Part shown: one piece after another, positions 46,154 through 56,587 of the stretch
How the letters are laid out: each line of letters opens with the position of its first letter
Numbering within the stretch: the first letter of the stretch is position 1
NCBI RefSeq assembly: GCF_038719015.1
Contig: NZ_CP152276.1
Span: forward strand, 940,001-1,004,000
Reading direction: 5' to 3'
Length of the DNA: 64,000 bases
Source of the DNA: Nguyenibacter vanlangensis
GTDB lineage: Bacteria; Pseudomonadota; Alphaproteobacteria; Acetobacterales; Acetobacteraceae
The notes under the pieces: generated by a model
Told to the model about the DNA's origin: nothing
Databases searched by the model: none
Seen by the model: the letters and a program-made list of their open reading frames with translations, nothing else
Position numbers and translations under genes: made by a program

Positions 46154-48409
46154 TCAGAACTCGGCGCTCAGCGTGAAATGGCAGGTCCGCGGCAGGCCGG
46201 CCACCGCATTGTTGGTGGCGCTGCCGCCGCCATTGATGCTGCTGGGATAGACCGACGCCCAATAGCGCGCATCCGTCACGTTCTGCACGCCGAAGCGTAC
46301 GACCATCGGATAATGCGCGACGCGAAACGCATAGCGCACGCCCAGGTCGAGCGTGACATAGGACCCCGCGAAACTGGTATTGGCGACATTGGCCGCACGA
46401 CGCCCGGTGTAATGCACGTTCGCGTTCACCGCCAGGCCGTGCCCCGGCACCCCCGCGCCCAGCGGCAGGCGATAATCCAGTAATATATCGGCCTGGACCG
46501 GCGCCACCCCCACCACCTCCTTGTGGCTGGTGGCCGGCGTGCCGGTCGCGCCGAGCTGCGCGTCGATCCACGTCACGCCCCCCAGCACGGACAGGTCGGG
46601 CGTGACATAGCCGGCGGCCTGGAACTCGACGCCGTAATTGCGCTGCACGCCGAACGTGCCGAACAGACGCGTCGTCGGATCGGTAAAGGAATAGGGCCGG
46701 GTCATCCGGAAACCCGCCACGTTCATCTGTAATTTTCCGACCAGGATCTTGTATCCGACCTCGTATTCCTCGCTCTTCAGCGGGGCCAGGACCTGGTTCT
46801 GGTTGGTCGAACCCGCCGGCGCGGTATCCCCCTGCTGCAGGCTGCGCCCCCAGGTGAAATAGGCCGTCTGGTTCTTCGCCGGCTGGTAGATCAGGCTGGT
46901 CATCGGGCTGAACGCCGCATCCTTGTCATAGGCGCTGACGACATGGCCATGGATGTCGTTATTGACGATCGACATCCAGCCCCAGCCCAGCGTGCCCATG
47001 ACCGACCAGTGACGGTCCAGATGCAGCGTATCGCCCAGGATCACCGTCTGCGTGCGCGTATAGGCCGATTCGTAAGTTCCGGAAAAATAGGGCTGGCGTC
47101 CGGGAAAAGAACGCGGATCGTCCAGGTTCGCCGTCCCCAGCACGAATGTCCCGTCGGCGCGGGTGGGGTTGTAGTTGCCCATCATATAGCCGTTGGTGCC
47201 GACCACCAGGTCGTGCCCGATCGACCAGGTGCGAACATGTCCGTTCAGATAGGCAAGGTTGCTGCCCACCTTGAAATTCTTCGCCGTCGTCGCCGCCGAA
47301 ATCACCTGCTGGTACAGCCCCGCGCCGTTCAGCAGCCGATCGGTGTTCGCAAAGACCTGGCGATAGGCGTTCTGGTACAGCCCGCCCAGGGTCAGCGACC
47401 AGTCCTCGTTGAATTCATGCCGGATTTTCGCAAGCGCCGTGTTCGTCTCCATGTTGAAGCCCGCATAATCCTGCCCCAGATAAGGCTTGCTCAGGTCCGG
47501 CGCGGCCGGCAGCGGCACGGTCGCGGAATAGGCGAACCCGGGCGCCATGCCGCGCTCGGCATAGGTGTACTGGCTGGCATCGATTTCGATCACCGTCCGC
47601 TCGGACAGGCGGATATCGAAATCCCCGCTCACCAGGTTCCGGCGCAGCCAGCTCTTGTCGACATAGCCGGTCCCGTCGCCATGCAGCAGGTCGAGGCGAT
47701 AGCCGAACCAGCCATTGCGCCCCGCCCGTCCGGACAGATCGGCATTTTCCATCACGGTGCCGATGGAATCCACCCCGATCGACAGGCGGTTGACCCGCTG
47801 CCCGGTCGGCCGCTTCAGCGTATAGGCAAAGGTGCCCGCCGGATTCTGCGGCCCGTACAGCGCGCCGGCCAGCCCGTTGAGGACCTGCAGATTGTCGAAC
47901 TGCTCGGCCGCATAAGGGGTCGTCGTCACCGCGTTCAGCCCGTCGATGCGCATGTTCGACACCACATCGGCCTCAAAGCCGCGGCTCTGCGGGCGGCTGG
48001 TATTCGGATCGCCGCGCTCCTCCAGTTGGACCGACGGCAGATACTGCATCACGTCATTGATGTTGCGCCCCTGCTGGTTGACGATCACGTCCTGCGGCAC
48101 CGCCAGGATGGAAAAGGGTGCATCCAGCGTCCGCCGCGTGCCCAGCGGCCCCAGATCGGCCGTGGCCTTGTCGTACGCGGCCTGCGTACCGGCCGCCTGG
48201 CGGCGCACCACCTGGACATGCTCGACACGCGGCCCGGCCCCGCTCTCATGCGCCCCGCTATCATGCGCCTTGGCATCATGCACCTTCGCGTCATCCGCCG
48301 CCTCCGCCGCGCGCCCGGCCCCGGCATGCCACGCATCCAGCGAAAATACCGAACAGACCAGCAAGATGCGCAAACCCGTACTCGTCCGGCCGACCATGTC
48401 GCAATCCAT
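46154..48409 (-). CDS. TonB-dependent siderophore receptor
   Basis: Outer-membrane receptor of about 751 residues. The plug domain (PFSILAVPQDVIVNQQGRNI, VMQYLPSV, SRGFEADVVSNMRIDGL, GLAGALYGPQNPAGTFAY) matches the siderophore-receptor subfamily. The rest is beta-barrel ending in the outer-membrane sorting signal with terminal Phe (CHFTLSAEF). The N-terminus has a His/Asp/Ala-rich stretch (DAKVHDAKAHDSGAHESGAG). It is the last gene of the importer operon. The ATG at 48409 was chosen; 48397 and a GTG at 48430 are alternatives. The ligand is unknown. Confidence 0.92.
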   Translation of the reverse strand: MDCDMVGRTSTGLRILLVCSVFSLDAWHAGAGRAAEAADDAKVHDAKAHDSGAHESGAGPRVEHVQVVRRQAAGTQAAYDKATADLGPLGTRRTLDAPFSILAVPQDVIVNQQGRNINDVMQYLPSVQLEERGDPNTSRPQSRGFEADVVSNMRIDGLNAVTTTPYAAEQFDNLQVLNGLAGALYGPQNPAGTFAYTLKRPTGQRVNRLSIGVDSIGTVMENADLSGRAGRNGWFGYRLDLLHGDGTGYVDKSWLRRNLVSGDFDIRLSERTVIEIDASQYTYAERGMAPGFAYSATVPLPAAPDLSKPYLGQDYAGFNMETNTALAKIRHEFNEDWSLTLGGLYQNAYRQVFANTDRLLNGAGLYQQVISAATTAKNFKVGSNLAYLNGHVRTWSIGHDLVVGTNGYMMGNYNPTRADGTFVLGTANLDDPRSFPGRQPYFSGTYESAYTRTQTVILGDTLHLDRHWSVMGTLGWGWMSIVNNDIHGHVVSAYDKDAAFSPMTSLIYQPAKNQTAYFTWGRSLQQGDTAPAGSTNQNQVLAPLKSEEYEVGYKILVGKLQMNVAGFRMTRPYSFTDPTTRLFGTFGVQRNYGVEFQAAGYVTPDLSVLGGVTWIDAQLGATGTPATSHKEVVGVAPVQADILLDYRLPLGAGVPGHGLAVNANVHYTGRRAANVANTSFAGSYVTLDLGVRYAFRVAHYPMVVRFGVQNVTDARYWASVYPSSINGGGSATNNAVAGLPRTCHFTLSAEF

Positions 48410-48454
48410 TTCCCGTGCGTGACGTTGCACCTCACTAACGAAGGGACGGCCGGA

Positions 48455-48480
48455 TGTCTATATACCATGAAATATAGACA
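48455..48480. promoter_or_regulatory. Putative operator, perfect 9-bp inverted repeat
   Basis: TGTCTATAT (48455-48463) / ATATAGACA (48472-48480) with an 8-nt spacer, in the 80-nt gap between the ABC ATPase stop and the receptor start. It is AT-rich in a very GC-rich neighbourhood. A related but weaker sequence (TCTATATCC...GGACATAA, about 51318-51338) precedes the binding-protein gene at the head of the operon. It may bind an iron- or ligand-responsive regulator; it is not a textbook Fur box. Confidence 0.5.
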
Positions 48481-48489
48481 AGGGCGCCG

Positions 48490-49218
48490 CTATGGCGGAA
48501 CGCGATCGTACAGGTCCGAAATCGCGTCCTCCGACAGGATCGCCGCCGCCGGTCCGTCCGCCAGCACCCGCCCCCCGCGCAGCAGGACGGCGCGCGAGAA
48601 CACCCGCGCCGCGCGCAGCGGGTCATGGGTCGTGGCCAGGATCGCATATCCGCCCGCCGCCAGATCGCGCAGCAGGCCGAACAGCCGGCGCTGCTGGCCG
48701 TAATCCAGCCCCGCCTCCGGCTCGTCCAGCACCAGCAGCCGCGCCCCCTGGGCCAGCGCCCGCGCAATCAGCACGCTCTGCCGCTCGCCTCCCGACAGGG
48801 TGACATAGGCACGCTCCGCCAGATGACCGATCGCCAGACGCGCCATCGCCTCGGCCGCCGCCCGGCGATCGGCGGCCGAGGCAAAGGGCGCCAGCATCGT
48901 CCCGCCCGCCAGCCGCCCCAGCGCGACCACGTCCGCGACGCGATAGGGAAACGCCACGGCATGGCCCTGCGGCACATAGGCGACACGCCCGGCCAGGTGC
49001 CGCCGGGTCAGGCCGGCGATATCCCGCCCGTCCAGCAGAATCCGCCCCGCATCCGGCCGCGACAGCCGCAGCAGCAGGCGCAGCAGGCTCGTCTTGCCTG
49101 CGCCGTTCGGCCCCAGCAGCGCCACCAGCTCGCCCGGACGCAGCGTCAGGGACACATCCTCCAGCACCCACCGCCCCTGCCGCCGGAAACCGATCTGCCG
49201 CGCCTCCAGCCCGCTCAC
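48490..49218 (-). CDS. Iron-type ABC importer, ATP-binding subunit
   Basis: FecE/BtuD-like ATPase of 242 residues: Walker A LLGPNGAGKTSLLRLL, Q-loop VAYVPQGHAVAF, signature TLSGGERQSVLIARAL, Walker B LLVLDEPEAGLD and H-loop ATTHDPLRAA. The start is a GTG at 49216-49218 that overlaps the permease stop (GTGA), so the two are translated together. It powers the permease encoded upstream. Confidence 0.94.
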   Translation of the reverse strand: MSGLEARQIGFRRQGRWVLEDVSLTLRPGELVALLGPNGAGKTSLLRLLLRLSRPDAGRILLDGRDIAGLTRRHLAGRVAYVPQGHAVAFPYRVADVVALGRLAGGTMLAPFASAADRRAAAEAMARLAIGHLAERAYVTLSGGERQSVLIARALAQGARLLVLDEPEAGLDYGQQRRLFGLLRDLAAGGYAILATTHDPLRAARVFSRAVLLRGGRVLADGPAAAILSEDAISDLYDRVPP

Positions 49219-50252
49219 TCCGCCCACCCCCGGCGGACCAGCCGCAGCACGCCCACGAACAGGCACACGCTCAGCAGATCGACGATCAGCCCGACCGGCA
49301 CTTCCTGCTCGGTCAGCACCCGCGCCAGATCGTCGCACAGCAACAGGAACGCCCCGCCCAGACAGGCGCTCAGCGGCAGGACCAACCCGTTGCGCGGCCC
49401 GGCCAGCAGCCGCGCCGCATGCGGAACCATCAGCCCGATCCAGCCGATCATCCCCGCCACCGAAACCGTCAGCGCCGCCAGCATGCTGGCCACCGCGATC
49501 ACGCCATGGCGCAACAACCCGACCGGCACCCCCAGGGTCCTGGCCTCGTCGTCGCCCATCGCCAGCGCGTCCAGCATGCGGCCGCAGGCCGTCAGCACCG
49601 CGATCCCGCCCAGCACCGGGGGCGCCGCCACCATCAGGTCGCGCCATCCGACCTGCGTCAGGCTGCCCAGCAGCCAGAACACGATATCGGGCAACTGCCT
49701 GTCCGGATCGGCAACATATTTCAGCGCCGACAGCAGCGCGGTGAAGAAGGCGGTACTCAGCAACCCGCCGAAGACCAGCATCAGCATCGATCGCACGTCG
49801 AACAGCCGGGCGATCCCGGCCCCGGCCGCCACCGCCAGCACCCCGCCCAGAAAGGACAGGGCATGGATGCCCGCCGGCCCGGCCCCGGCGACGATCCCCA
49901 GCGCCGCGCCGAACCCGGCCCCGGCCAGCACGCCCAGCAGGCCCGGCGAGACCAGCGGGTTGCGGAACACCGCCTGATACCCGGCCCCGGACGCCGACAG
50001 CGCCGCCCCCACCACCACCGCGCCGGCAATGCGCGGCAGCCGGGCCTGGATCAGGATCGCGCGCAGCACCGCCCGCCGCGCCGGCGCCATCCCCCCGTCA
50101 TGCCCCGACAGGATCGCGACGATGTCCGGGACCGACACCGGATAGCGCCCGATCGCCAGCGACAGCGCCGCAAGGCCGAGCAGCCCCACGGCCGGCAGTG
50201 CGAAAAGCAGGATGACCGGGACGGCCCGCAGGACCGCCGCGCGCCGCATCAC
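49215..50252 (-). CDS. Iron-type ABC importer, permease (FecCD family)
   Basis: FecCD/BtuC-family inner-membrane permease of 345 residues with about ten hydrophobic segments (for example VILLFALPAVGLLGLAALSLAIG, LLGVLAGAGFGAALGIVAGAG, SMLMLVFGGLLSTAFFTALLSAL). Family signatures are RLPRIAGAVVVGAALSASGAGYQAVFRNPLVSP and GLMVPHAARLL. It likely forms a homodimer as a single permease gene is present. It overlaps the binding-protein gene by 4 nt and the ATPase gene by 4 nt. Confidence 0.95.
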   Translation of the reverse strand: MMRRAAVLRAVPVILLFALPAVGLLGLAALSLAIGRYPVSVPDIVAILSGHDGGMAPARRAVLRAILIQARLPRIAGAVVVGAALSASGAGYQAVFRNPLVSPGLLGVLAGAGFGAALGIVAGAGPAGIHALSFLGGVLAVAAGAGIARLFDVRSMLMLVFGGLLSTAFFTALLSALKYVADPDRQLPDIVFWLLGSLTQVGWRDLMVAAPPVLGGIAVLTACGRMLDALAMGDDEARTLGVPVGLLRHGVIAVASMLAALTVSVAGMIGWIGLMVPHAARLLAGPRNGLVLPLSACLGGAFLLLCDDLARVLTEQEVPVGLIVDLLSVCLFVGVLRLVRRGWAE

Positions 50253-51295
50253 TCCGCGTCCCCCGCCGGCGGACGGGCCGCCAGGATCCGCGCGGCCTCC
50301 CCCGGCGTCAGGTCGTATCCGAAAAATTCGCGATAGAACTTAATGGTTTCAAAAACCATATCCACCCGGGCAAACCGGCCGGGATAGAGGGTCTTCGCCG
50401 CCCACAGGACCTGCAACGGCAATTCGCTGCCATAGCGGTCCCACGGAAACACGCCCGACGGATTGCGATAGACCCGGCCGTCCCGCACGGCCCGCAGCGC
50501 CCCCCATTGCGCCGACACCCGCGCCAGGTCGCCGCCGTCCGGTCCCAGGATCACCACGTCCGGGTCCCAGGCGGCAACCTGTTCCAGCGAAACCGGGCGC
50601 ATGTTGCCGCTGACCGCCGCGGCGACATTGCGCCCGCCCGCCCGGCCGATCCATTCATCGATGATCGTCCCGCCGCCATCGACCGTCAGCGGCACCAGCG
50701 ACTTGACATGCAGCACGCGCAGCCGCCGTCCGGGCGGCAGGTCCGCCAGCCCGGCCTCCACCCGCGCCATCGTCGCATCCAGCATGGCGCGGTACCGCCG
50801 GGCGACGTCATGCGCGCGCGCATCGCCCAGCACGTCCGCCGTCAGGTCCAGCGCCCGCAGCAGAGAGGCCGTATCGGTAAAACCCGCCTGCACCACCGCC
50901 AGCCCGGCCCGCCGCAGCGGCGCGGCGGCCGGCGAGTCGTTGGCGGCGAAGACCAGGTCCACCCCGCGCCCCAGCAGCATTTCCACATTGGGCACCGCGC
51001 CGGTCACCCCGGCCGCGCCATGCAGCACCGGCGCCACCCGGTACATCCACGGCCGCGCCGACGGCAGATCGTCCGTCACCGCGATCCGGCCGGCCCCGCC
51101 CAGCATCAGCACCAGTTCGTTATGGGCGAACCACAGATCGGCAATGCGCGACGGATGGTCCGGGCAGGCAACCACCCGTCCCGTCATGTCCACGACCGAA
51201 CGGGCAGGCGCCGCGTCCGGCCACGCCGCACAGCCCGCCGCCACCATGATCGCCGCCGGCAATCCCGCCCGGACCGCCGAGATGAAACGCCCCAT
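50249..51295 (-). CDS. Iron-type ABC importer, periplasmic binding protein
   Basis: Class III (FecB/BtuF-type) substrate-binding protein of 348 residues. A signal peptide (LPAAIMVAAGCAAWPDAAPA) precedes VVDMTGRVVACPDHPSRIADLW, the typical start of the fold, then EMLLGRGVDLVFAAND, a long connecting helix and LEQVAAWDPDVVILGP. The Cys in VAAGC is a possible but weak lipobox. Ferric-siderophore uptake is the best guess from the receptor encoded two genes on; cobalamin or haem cannot be excluded. It heads the operon. Confidence 0.9.
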   Translation of the reverse strand: MGRFISAVRAGLPAAIMVAAGCAAWPDAAPARSVVDMTGRVVACPDHPSRIADLWFAHNELVLMLGGAGRIAVTDDLPSARPWMYRVAPVLHGAAGVTGAVPNVEMLLGRGVDLVFAANDSPAAAPLRRAGLAVVQAGFTDTASLLRALDLTADVLGDARAHDVARRYRAMLDATMARVEAGLADLPPGRRLRVLHVKSLVPLTVDGGGTIIDEWIGRAGGRNVAAAVSGNMRPVSLEQVAAWDPDVVILGPDGGDLARVSAQWGALRAVRDGRVYRNPSGVFPWDRYGSELPLQVLWAAKTLYPGRFARVDMVFETIKFYREFFGYDLTPGEAARILAARPPAGDAE

Positions 51296-51397
51296 CCTTC
51301 CCCCTGTCGGGGAAAGATCTATATCCTAACGGACATAACCGCCAGCCCCGCCGACATGTCGCCGGGCACGCGGCCCGCCGGCCTGCGGCCCGACGCT

Positions 51398-51598
51398 TCA
51401 GGGACGGAACATCGAGAAATAAAGAATGGCCATGTCGATGACGAAGGCCGACAACAGCCCCCCGCAGATCAGCGCCACCGTCATGCGGTCGCGCGCATCC
51501 GTCCACGCCGGATCGTCGCGATGCGCCGCGATATAGGCCCACGGCGCCGTCATGTGGAAATGGGACCGGCTGTCCCCCGCGATTTTCAGATGAAACAT
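51398..51598 (-). CDS. Small single-span membrane protein, unknown
   Basis: A 66-residue protein: a soluble N-terminal half (FHMTAPWAYIAAHRDDPAWTDARDR) and one membrane segment near the C-terminus (MTVALICGGLLSAFVIDMAILY) ending FSMFRP. A GGAGG 9 nt before the ATG (51596-51598) supports translation. No family recognised. It lies 102 nt upstream of the importer operon on the same strand and could share its transcript or be independent. Confidence 0.62.
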   Translation of the reverse strand: MFHLKIAGDSRSHFHMTAPWAYIAAHRDDPAWTDARDRMTVALICGGLLSAFVIDMAILYFSMFRP

Positions 51599-51809
51599 GA
51601 CCCGCCTCCCCCGGACCGTCCCTTTTCTTATGGACCGCGCGATGCGGCGGGCTTATCCGGTATGGGGGCGAAGATGCGCCTTCTCCCTGCCCGCCCCAAG
51701 AGCAATCGCGGGCCAGTCGCAACGTTTTGAAATGTCTCGGGGCCGCGCATGCGCGGCGCACATGGCGGGGTCCCGGGACCCGCGCCACGCGACGGAATGG
51801 AACGGACGG

Positions 51810-53087
51810 TCAGTCCAGGCGCACGATCGGGCGCACGAACTCGTCAAGCTGGTCGGCTCCCCATGCCGCCAGCGCCCGCGCCGGGCCGTGGATCTCCATC
51901 TGGTGCTGGCGATACAGCATGTCGTGCCCCAGCCGGGCGGGCAATCCGCGCAGCGGACCGCCCCCGAAATGATATTTCCCCAGCGTGCCCCAGCCATTGT
52001 AATCGCCCAGCGACACCACGGCCCCGCGATCGCGGTAATGGAATGGCGCGATCGCCCCGCCGCCGATCCAGCCCTTCATCTGCCGCGACAGATGCCGCGC
52101 CTGCTGCCGCGCCGCCTGCGCGGTGGCGGGCACCGGCTTTTCGGCGATGAACGAGCAATCGCCCAGGGCGAAGATCCGGTCATCCCGCGTGGTCTGCAAG
52201 GTCGGACGCACCACCAATTGCCCCGAGCGCGACCGCTCCAGCCCCTCGAACAGCGTCGTCGCGGCCGGCGCCTTCACCCCGGCGGCCCAGACCTTCAGCC
52301 TGGCGTCGATCCGCGTGCCGTCCCCCAGCAGGAACCCGTCCGCGTCGGCCCCGGTCACCTGGGCGCTGGTGTGCACGGTGATGCCCAGCGCCTCGAGTTG
52401 CCGGCGGGAATCCTCGGACACCGCCTCGGGGAAGGCGGGCAGGATGCGCGGCCCGGCCTCCAGCAGGGTGACATGCAGGTCCGCCCGGTTCATCCCCGCC
52501 CCGTAATTGGCGGCCAGGTCCAGCGCGCGATGCAGCTCGGCCGCCAGTTCCACACCCGTGGCGCCGCCGCCGACGATGGCGATCTGCAAGGTGCCGGACT
52601 GCCCGATCGCCTGCAGCACCAACGAGCGGAACCGGGTGTTGAAGGCGTCGGCCTCGGTCAGGTTGTCGATGAAATGGCAATGTTCGGTAATGCCCGGCAG
52701 GCCGAAATCATTGGCCCGGCTGCCGATCGACACGATCAGCGCGTCATAGGACAGGCTGCGCCGGTCCAGCAGCACATTGCCCCGCTCGTCCTCCATCGGC
52801 GCCAGCTCGACCTGGCGCGCCGCGCGGTCGACGCCGTCCAGCACCCCGGGCCAGTATTTGAAGGATTTGCGGCTGGCCTGCGCCAGGAAACTGACCCGGT
52901 TCCGGTCGTTCGGGCTGGTACCGGCCGCGAACTCATGCAACATCGGCTTCCAGACATGGAAGAAGGAACTGTCGATCAGCGTCACCTCGGCTTGGCCGGA
53001 CCGGCCCAGCGTGTTGCCCAGATAGGTGGCCATCTCCATGCCGGCGATCCCGCCGCCGACGATCACAAACCGGAACCTGTCAGACAC
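51810..53087 (-). CDS. ndh: Type II NADH dehydrogenase (NDH-2)
   Basis: Single-subunit, non-proton-pumping NADH:quinone oxidoreductase of 425 residues. Two dinucleotide motifs are visible: FVIVGGGIAGMEMATYL (FAD) and IAIVGGGATGVELAAEL (NADH), with IFALGDCSF for FAD and the quinone-side AARQQARHLSRQM. The C-terminal membrane-associating region is degenerate but present. The start is a GTG at 53085-53087 behind AAGGAG. NDH-2 carries much of the NADH oxidation in acetic acid bacteria (family knowledge). Confidence 0.93.
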   Translation of the reverse strand: MSDRFRFVIVGGGIAGMEMATYLGNTLGRSGQAEVTLIDSSFFHVWKPMLHEFAAGTSPNDRNRVSFLAQASRKSFKYWPGVLDGVDRAARQVELAPMEDERGNVLLDRRSLSYDALIVSIGSRANDFGLPGITEHCHFIDNLTEADAFNTRFRSLVLQAIGQSGTLQIAIVGGGATGVELAAELHRALDLAANYGAGMNRADLHVTLLEAGPRILPAFPEAVSEDSRRQLEALGITVHTSAQVTGADADGFLLGDGTRIDARLKVWAAGVKAPAATTLFEGLERSRSGQLVVRPTLQTTRDDRIFALGDCSFIAEKPVPATAQAARQQARHLSRQMKGWIGGGAIAPFHYRDRGAVVSLGDYNGWGTLGKYHFGGGPLRGLPARLGHDMLYRQHQMEIHGPARALAAWGADQLDEFVRPIVRLD

Positions 53088-53239
53088 GCCGTTCTTCTCC
53101 TTCTCGACGACTTGGGCTCGACGACTCGGGTTGCCCCTGTCCGGCAGAGAACACATTTCCGTGACGTTTGAAAGCGTGCCGCCCCCGGTCCCTGTCCGAC
53201 GTCCCTACCCAGCGTCCCTATCCAGCGTCCCTGGCCGCC

Positions 53240-56155
53240 TCAGACGGCATCCTCCTGATAGCTGGCCATGTCGGGGCACGCGCAGACCAGGTTGCGGTCG
53301 CCATAGGCATTGTCCAGCCGGTTGACCGGCGGCCAGTATTTGTCCGCGGCCGCGACGCCGGACGGCAGGCAGCCGCGCCGGCGGTCATAGGCACGCTCCC
53401 AGGCCGGGTCGGCCAGGTCGCGCACCGTATGCGGCGCATGGCGCAGCGGGCTTTCCTCGGCGCTCAGCACCCCGGCCTCGATATCGGCGATTTCCGCGCG
53501 GATCGCGATCATCGCGTCGCAGAACCGGTCCAGCTCGGCCTTGTTCTCGGATTCCGTGGGCTCGATCATGAAGGTGCCGGCGACCGGAAAACTGACCGTC
53601 GGCGCATGGAATCCATGGTCGATCAGCCGCTTGGCGACATCGTCCACCGTAATGCCGGTCGCATCCTTGATCGGGCGCAGGTCGATGATGCATTCATGCG
53701 CCACCCGCCCGTTCGTGCCGCGATACAGCACCGGATAATGGCCGGACAGACGGCTGGCGACGTAATTGGAATTCAGGATCGCGATCTCGGTCGCCCGCCG
53801 CAATCCCGCGTCGCCCATCAGCATCATATAGGTCCAGGAAATCGGCAGCACCGCCGCCGATCCGTACGGCGCGGCCGACACCGCGTTCGCCCCGCCCTCC
53901 TGAGGCACGCCCGGCAGGAAGGGCGCCAGATGCGCGCCCACGCCGATCGGCCCCATGCCCGGCCCGCCGCCGCCATGCGGAATGCAGAAGGTCTTGTGCA
54001 GGTTGAAATGGCTGACATCCGCGCCGAAGGCGCCCGGGCGCGACAGCCCGACCTGCGCGTTCATGTTGGCGCCGTCCAGATAGACCTGGCCGCCCGCCGC
54101 ATGCACCAGGTCGCAGATCTCGACCACCGATTCCTCGAACACGCCATGGGTCGAGGGATAGGTGATCATGATCGCCGCCAGCCGGTCCCCGCTCTGCGCG
54201 ATCCTGGCCTTCAGGTCGCCGATATCGACATTGCCCTGCGCGTCGCAGGCCACGACCACCACGCGCATCCCCACCATCTGGGCCGATGCCGGGTTGGTGC
54301 CATGGGCCGAAGCCGGGATCAGGCAGATGTCGCGCCCGCCCTCGCCCCGCGCCCGGTGATAGGCACGGATCGCCAGCAGGCCGGCATATTCGCCCTGCGC
54401 CCCCGAATTGGGCTGCAGCGACACCGCGTCATAGCCGCTGACCGCCTTCAGCATCCGCTCCAGCTCGTCGAACAGCACGGCATAGCCTTCCATCTGCGCC
54501 GAAGGCGCATAGGGATGGATGTCGCAGAATTCCGGCCAGGTGACCGGCATCATCTCGACCGTCGCGTTCAGCTTCATCGTGCACGACCCCAGCGGGATCA
54601 TGGTGCGGTCCAGCGCCAGGTCGCGATCCGCCAGCCGGCGCAGATAGCGCAGCATGTCGGTCTCGGACCGATGGGCGTGGAAGACCGGATGCGTCATGAA
54701 CGGGCTGGCGCGCAGCAACCCGGGCGGCAGGGCGCCGCCCGGCTCCGGCAGGGCGCGCTCCATCTCCTCCAGCCGCCGCGCATCGGGGCAGAAACAGCGC
54801 CACACGGCGCGGACGATCTCCGGCGTGGTCGTCTCGTCCAGGCTGATCCCCACATGGTCGGCATCGACGATGCGCAGATTCAGGCCCGCCTCCTCGGCCC
54901 GGGCGCGGACCAGGCCGGACGCGCCGCTCGTCGCTACGGTGATCGTGTCGAAGAAATATTCGGTCACCACCCGCACCGACAGCGCCCGCAGCCCGGCGGC
55001 CAGGATCGCGGTCAGCCCATGCACGCGCCGCGCGATGTCCGCCAGCCCGTCGGGCCCGTGATACAGCGCGTACATCGCCGAAATCACCGCCGGCAGCACC
55101 TGCGCGGTGCAGATGTTCGACGTCGCCTTCTCGCGCCGGATATGCTGCTCGCGCGTCTGCAACGCCAGGCGATAGGCAGGCTGCCCCCGGCTGTCGACCG
55201 AAACCCCCACCAGGCGCCCGGGAATATTGCGCTTGTAGGCATCCCGCACGGCCATATAGGCCGCATGCGGACCGCCCGCGCCCATCGGCATGCCATAGCG
55301 CTGCATCGACCCCACGGCGATGTCCGCCCCCAGCACGCCCGGCGCCTCCAGCACGGTCAGCGCCAGCGGATCGGCCGCCATCGCCACCACGGCCTGCGCC
55401 GCGTGCAGCCGCGCGATCGCGCCGCGCGGATCGCGGACCTGCCCCGACGATCCCGGATATTGCAGCAGCGCGCCGAACACCGCCTCCGCATCCAGGTCGC
55501 GGTCCGGATCGCCGACGATGATCCGCCAGCCCATCGGCTCAGCGCGGGTGCGCAGCACCGCCAGCGTCTGCGGATGGCAATCGGCATCGACGAAGAACCC
55601 GTCCGCCTTCGACCGCGCCACGCGCCGTGCCAGCGCCATCGCCTCGGCCGCCGCCGTCGCCTCGTCCAGCAGCGAGGCATTGGCCACGTCCAGCCCGGTC
55701 AGGTCCGCGACCATGGTCTGGAAATTCAGCAGCGCCTCCAGCCGTCCCTGGCTGATCTCCGGCTGATAGGGCGTATAGGCCGTGTACCAGGCCGGGTTTT
55801 CCAGCACGTTGCGCTGGATCACCCCCGGCAGCACCGTGCCGTAATAGCCCTGGCCGATCAGCGAGGTCATGACCCGGTTGCGCCCGGCAATGGCCCGCAG
55901 CCGCGCCAGCACCGCCGGTTCGGTCAGGCCCTCGCCCAGCCCCATCGCGCCGCGCAGCCGGATCGCCGCCGGCACCGTCTGCTCCATCAGCGCATCCAGC
56001 GACGGCGCACCGACCGCCTCCAGCATGGCGGCGACCTCGCCGTCGCGCGGGCCGACATGGCGGGCGCAGAAGGACTCGGCGGCGGGACGCGCAGTCCGCC
56101 AGAGAGTCGAGGAATGCACGGTGGAAGAGTGCTCGGTCGAGGGCGCCACGTTCAT
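53240..56155 (-). CDS. gcvP: Glycine dehydrogenase, P-protein
   Basis: PLP-dependent glycine decarboxylase of the glycine cleavage system. A single 971-residue polypeptide (not split into GcvPA/PB). It has [21 protein letters not shown] at the start, [30 protein letters not shown], the glycine-rich [12 protein letters not shown] and the PLP Lys in [19 protein letters not shown]. The first ~15 residues ([14 protein letters not shown]) are repetitive. The ATG at 56153-56155 lies 16 nt after the gcvH stop. It is the last gene of gcvTHP. Confidence 0.97.
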   Translation of the reverse strand: MNVAPSTEHSSTVHSSTLWRTARPAAESFCARHVGPRDGEVAAMLEAVGAPSLDALMEQTVPAAIRLRGAMGLGEGLTEPAVLARLRAIAGRNRVMTSLIGQGYYGTVLPGVIQRNVLENPAWYTAYTPYQPEISQGRLEALLNFQTMVADLTGLDVANASLLDEATAAAEAMALARRVARSKADGFFVDADCHPQTLAVLRTRAEPMGWRIIVGDPDRDLDAEAVFGALLQYPGSSGQVRDPRGAIARLHAAQAVVAMAADPLALTVLEAPGVLGADIAVGSMQRYGMPMGAGGPHAAYMAVRDAYKRNIPGRLVGVSVDSRGQPAYRLALQTREQHIRREKATSNICTAQVLPAVISAMYALYHGPDGLADIARRVHGLTAILAAGLRALSVRVVTEYFFDTITVATSGASGLVRARAEEAGLNLRIVDADHVGISLDETTTPEIVRAVWRCFCPDARRLEEMERALPEPGGALPPGLLRASPFMTHPVFHAHRSETDMLRYLRRLADRDLALDRTMIPLGSCTMKLNATVEMMPVTWPEFCDIHPYAPSAQMEGYAVLFDELERMLKAVSGYDAVSLQPNSGAQGEYAGLLAIRAYHRARGEGGRDICLIPASAHGTNPASAQMVGMRVVVVACDAQGNVDIGDLKARIAQSGDRLAAIMITYPSTHGVFEESVVEICDLVHAAGGQVYLDGANMNAQVGLSRPGAFGADVSHFNLHKTFCIPHGGGGPGMGPIGVGAHLAPFLPGVPQEGGANAVSAAPYGSAAVLPISWTYMMLMGDAGLRRATEIAILNSNYVASRLSGHYPVLYRGTNGRVAHECIIDLRPIKDATGITVDDVAKRLIDHGFHAPTVSFPVAGTFMIEPTESENKAELDRFCDAMIAIRAEIADIEAGVLSAEESPLRHAPHTVRDLADPAWERAYDRRRGCLPSGVAAADKYWPPVNRLDNAYGDRNLVCACPDMASYQEDAV

Positions 56156-56171
56156 CGTCTCCGCGACAGGA

Positions 56172-56537
56172 TCAGCCGACCAGCGCGGCATAGGCCGCCG
56201 CGTCCAGCAGCGACGCAAGCTGCCCCGCATCGGCGATGCGCAGCTTCAGGATCCAGCCCTCGCCCTCGGGCGCGCCGTTCACCAGGGTCGGATCGTCGGT
56301 CAGCGCGGCATTGAAGCCCACCACCGTGCCCGACACCGGGGCATAGATGTCGGACGCCGCCTTGACCGATTCCACCACCGCCACGCTGTCACCCTGCGCC
56401 ACCGCGGTGCCGTCCTCCTTGGCCTCGACGAACACCAGCTCGCCCAGCTCCTCGGCCGCATGGGCGGTGATGCCGACGACCGCGACATCCCCCTCGACGC
56501 GCAGCCATTCATGATCCTTCGTGTAATAAACCGTCAT
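56172..56537 (-). CDS. gcvH: Glycine cleavage system H-protein
   Basis: Lipoylated carrier of 121 residues that shuttles the aminomethyl group between P-, T- and L-proteins. It has the typical start [21 protein letters not shown], the lipoyl Lys in [16 protein letters not shown] (residue 59), and [15 protein letters not shown]. It is placed between gcvT (50 nt) and gcvP (16 nt), consistent with one transcript. The L-protein (lpd) is not in the window. Confidence 0.98.
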   Translation of the reverse strand: MTVYYTKDHEWLRVEGDVAVVGITAHAAEELGELVFVEAKEDGTAVAQGDSVAVVESVKAASDIYAPVSGTVVGFNAALTDDPTLVNGAPEGEGWILKLRIADAGQLASLLDAAAYAALVG

Positions 56538-56587
56538 GTCCGTCTCTCCACCCAAACCCGTCAATTCCCGAAACCCGGCGTCCGGGA

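Noticed and set aside
53168..56314. A 1048-codon plus-strand open frame opposite gcvP
   Set aside because: Low-complexity His/Arg/Gln-rich translation with no domain; gcvP on the other strand is certain. Long antisense frames are expected at this GC content.
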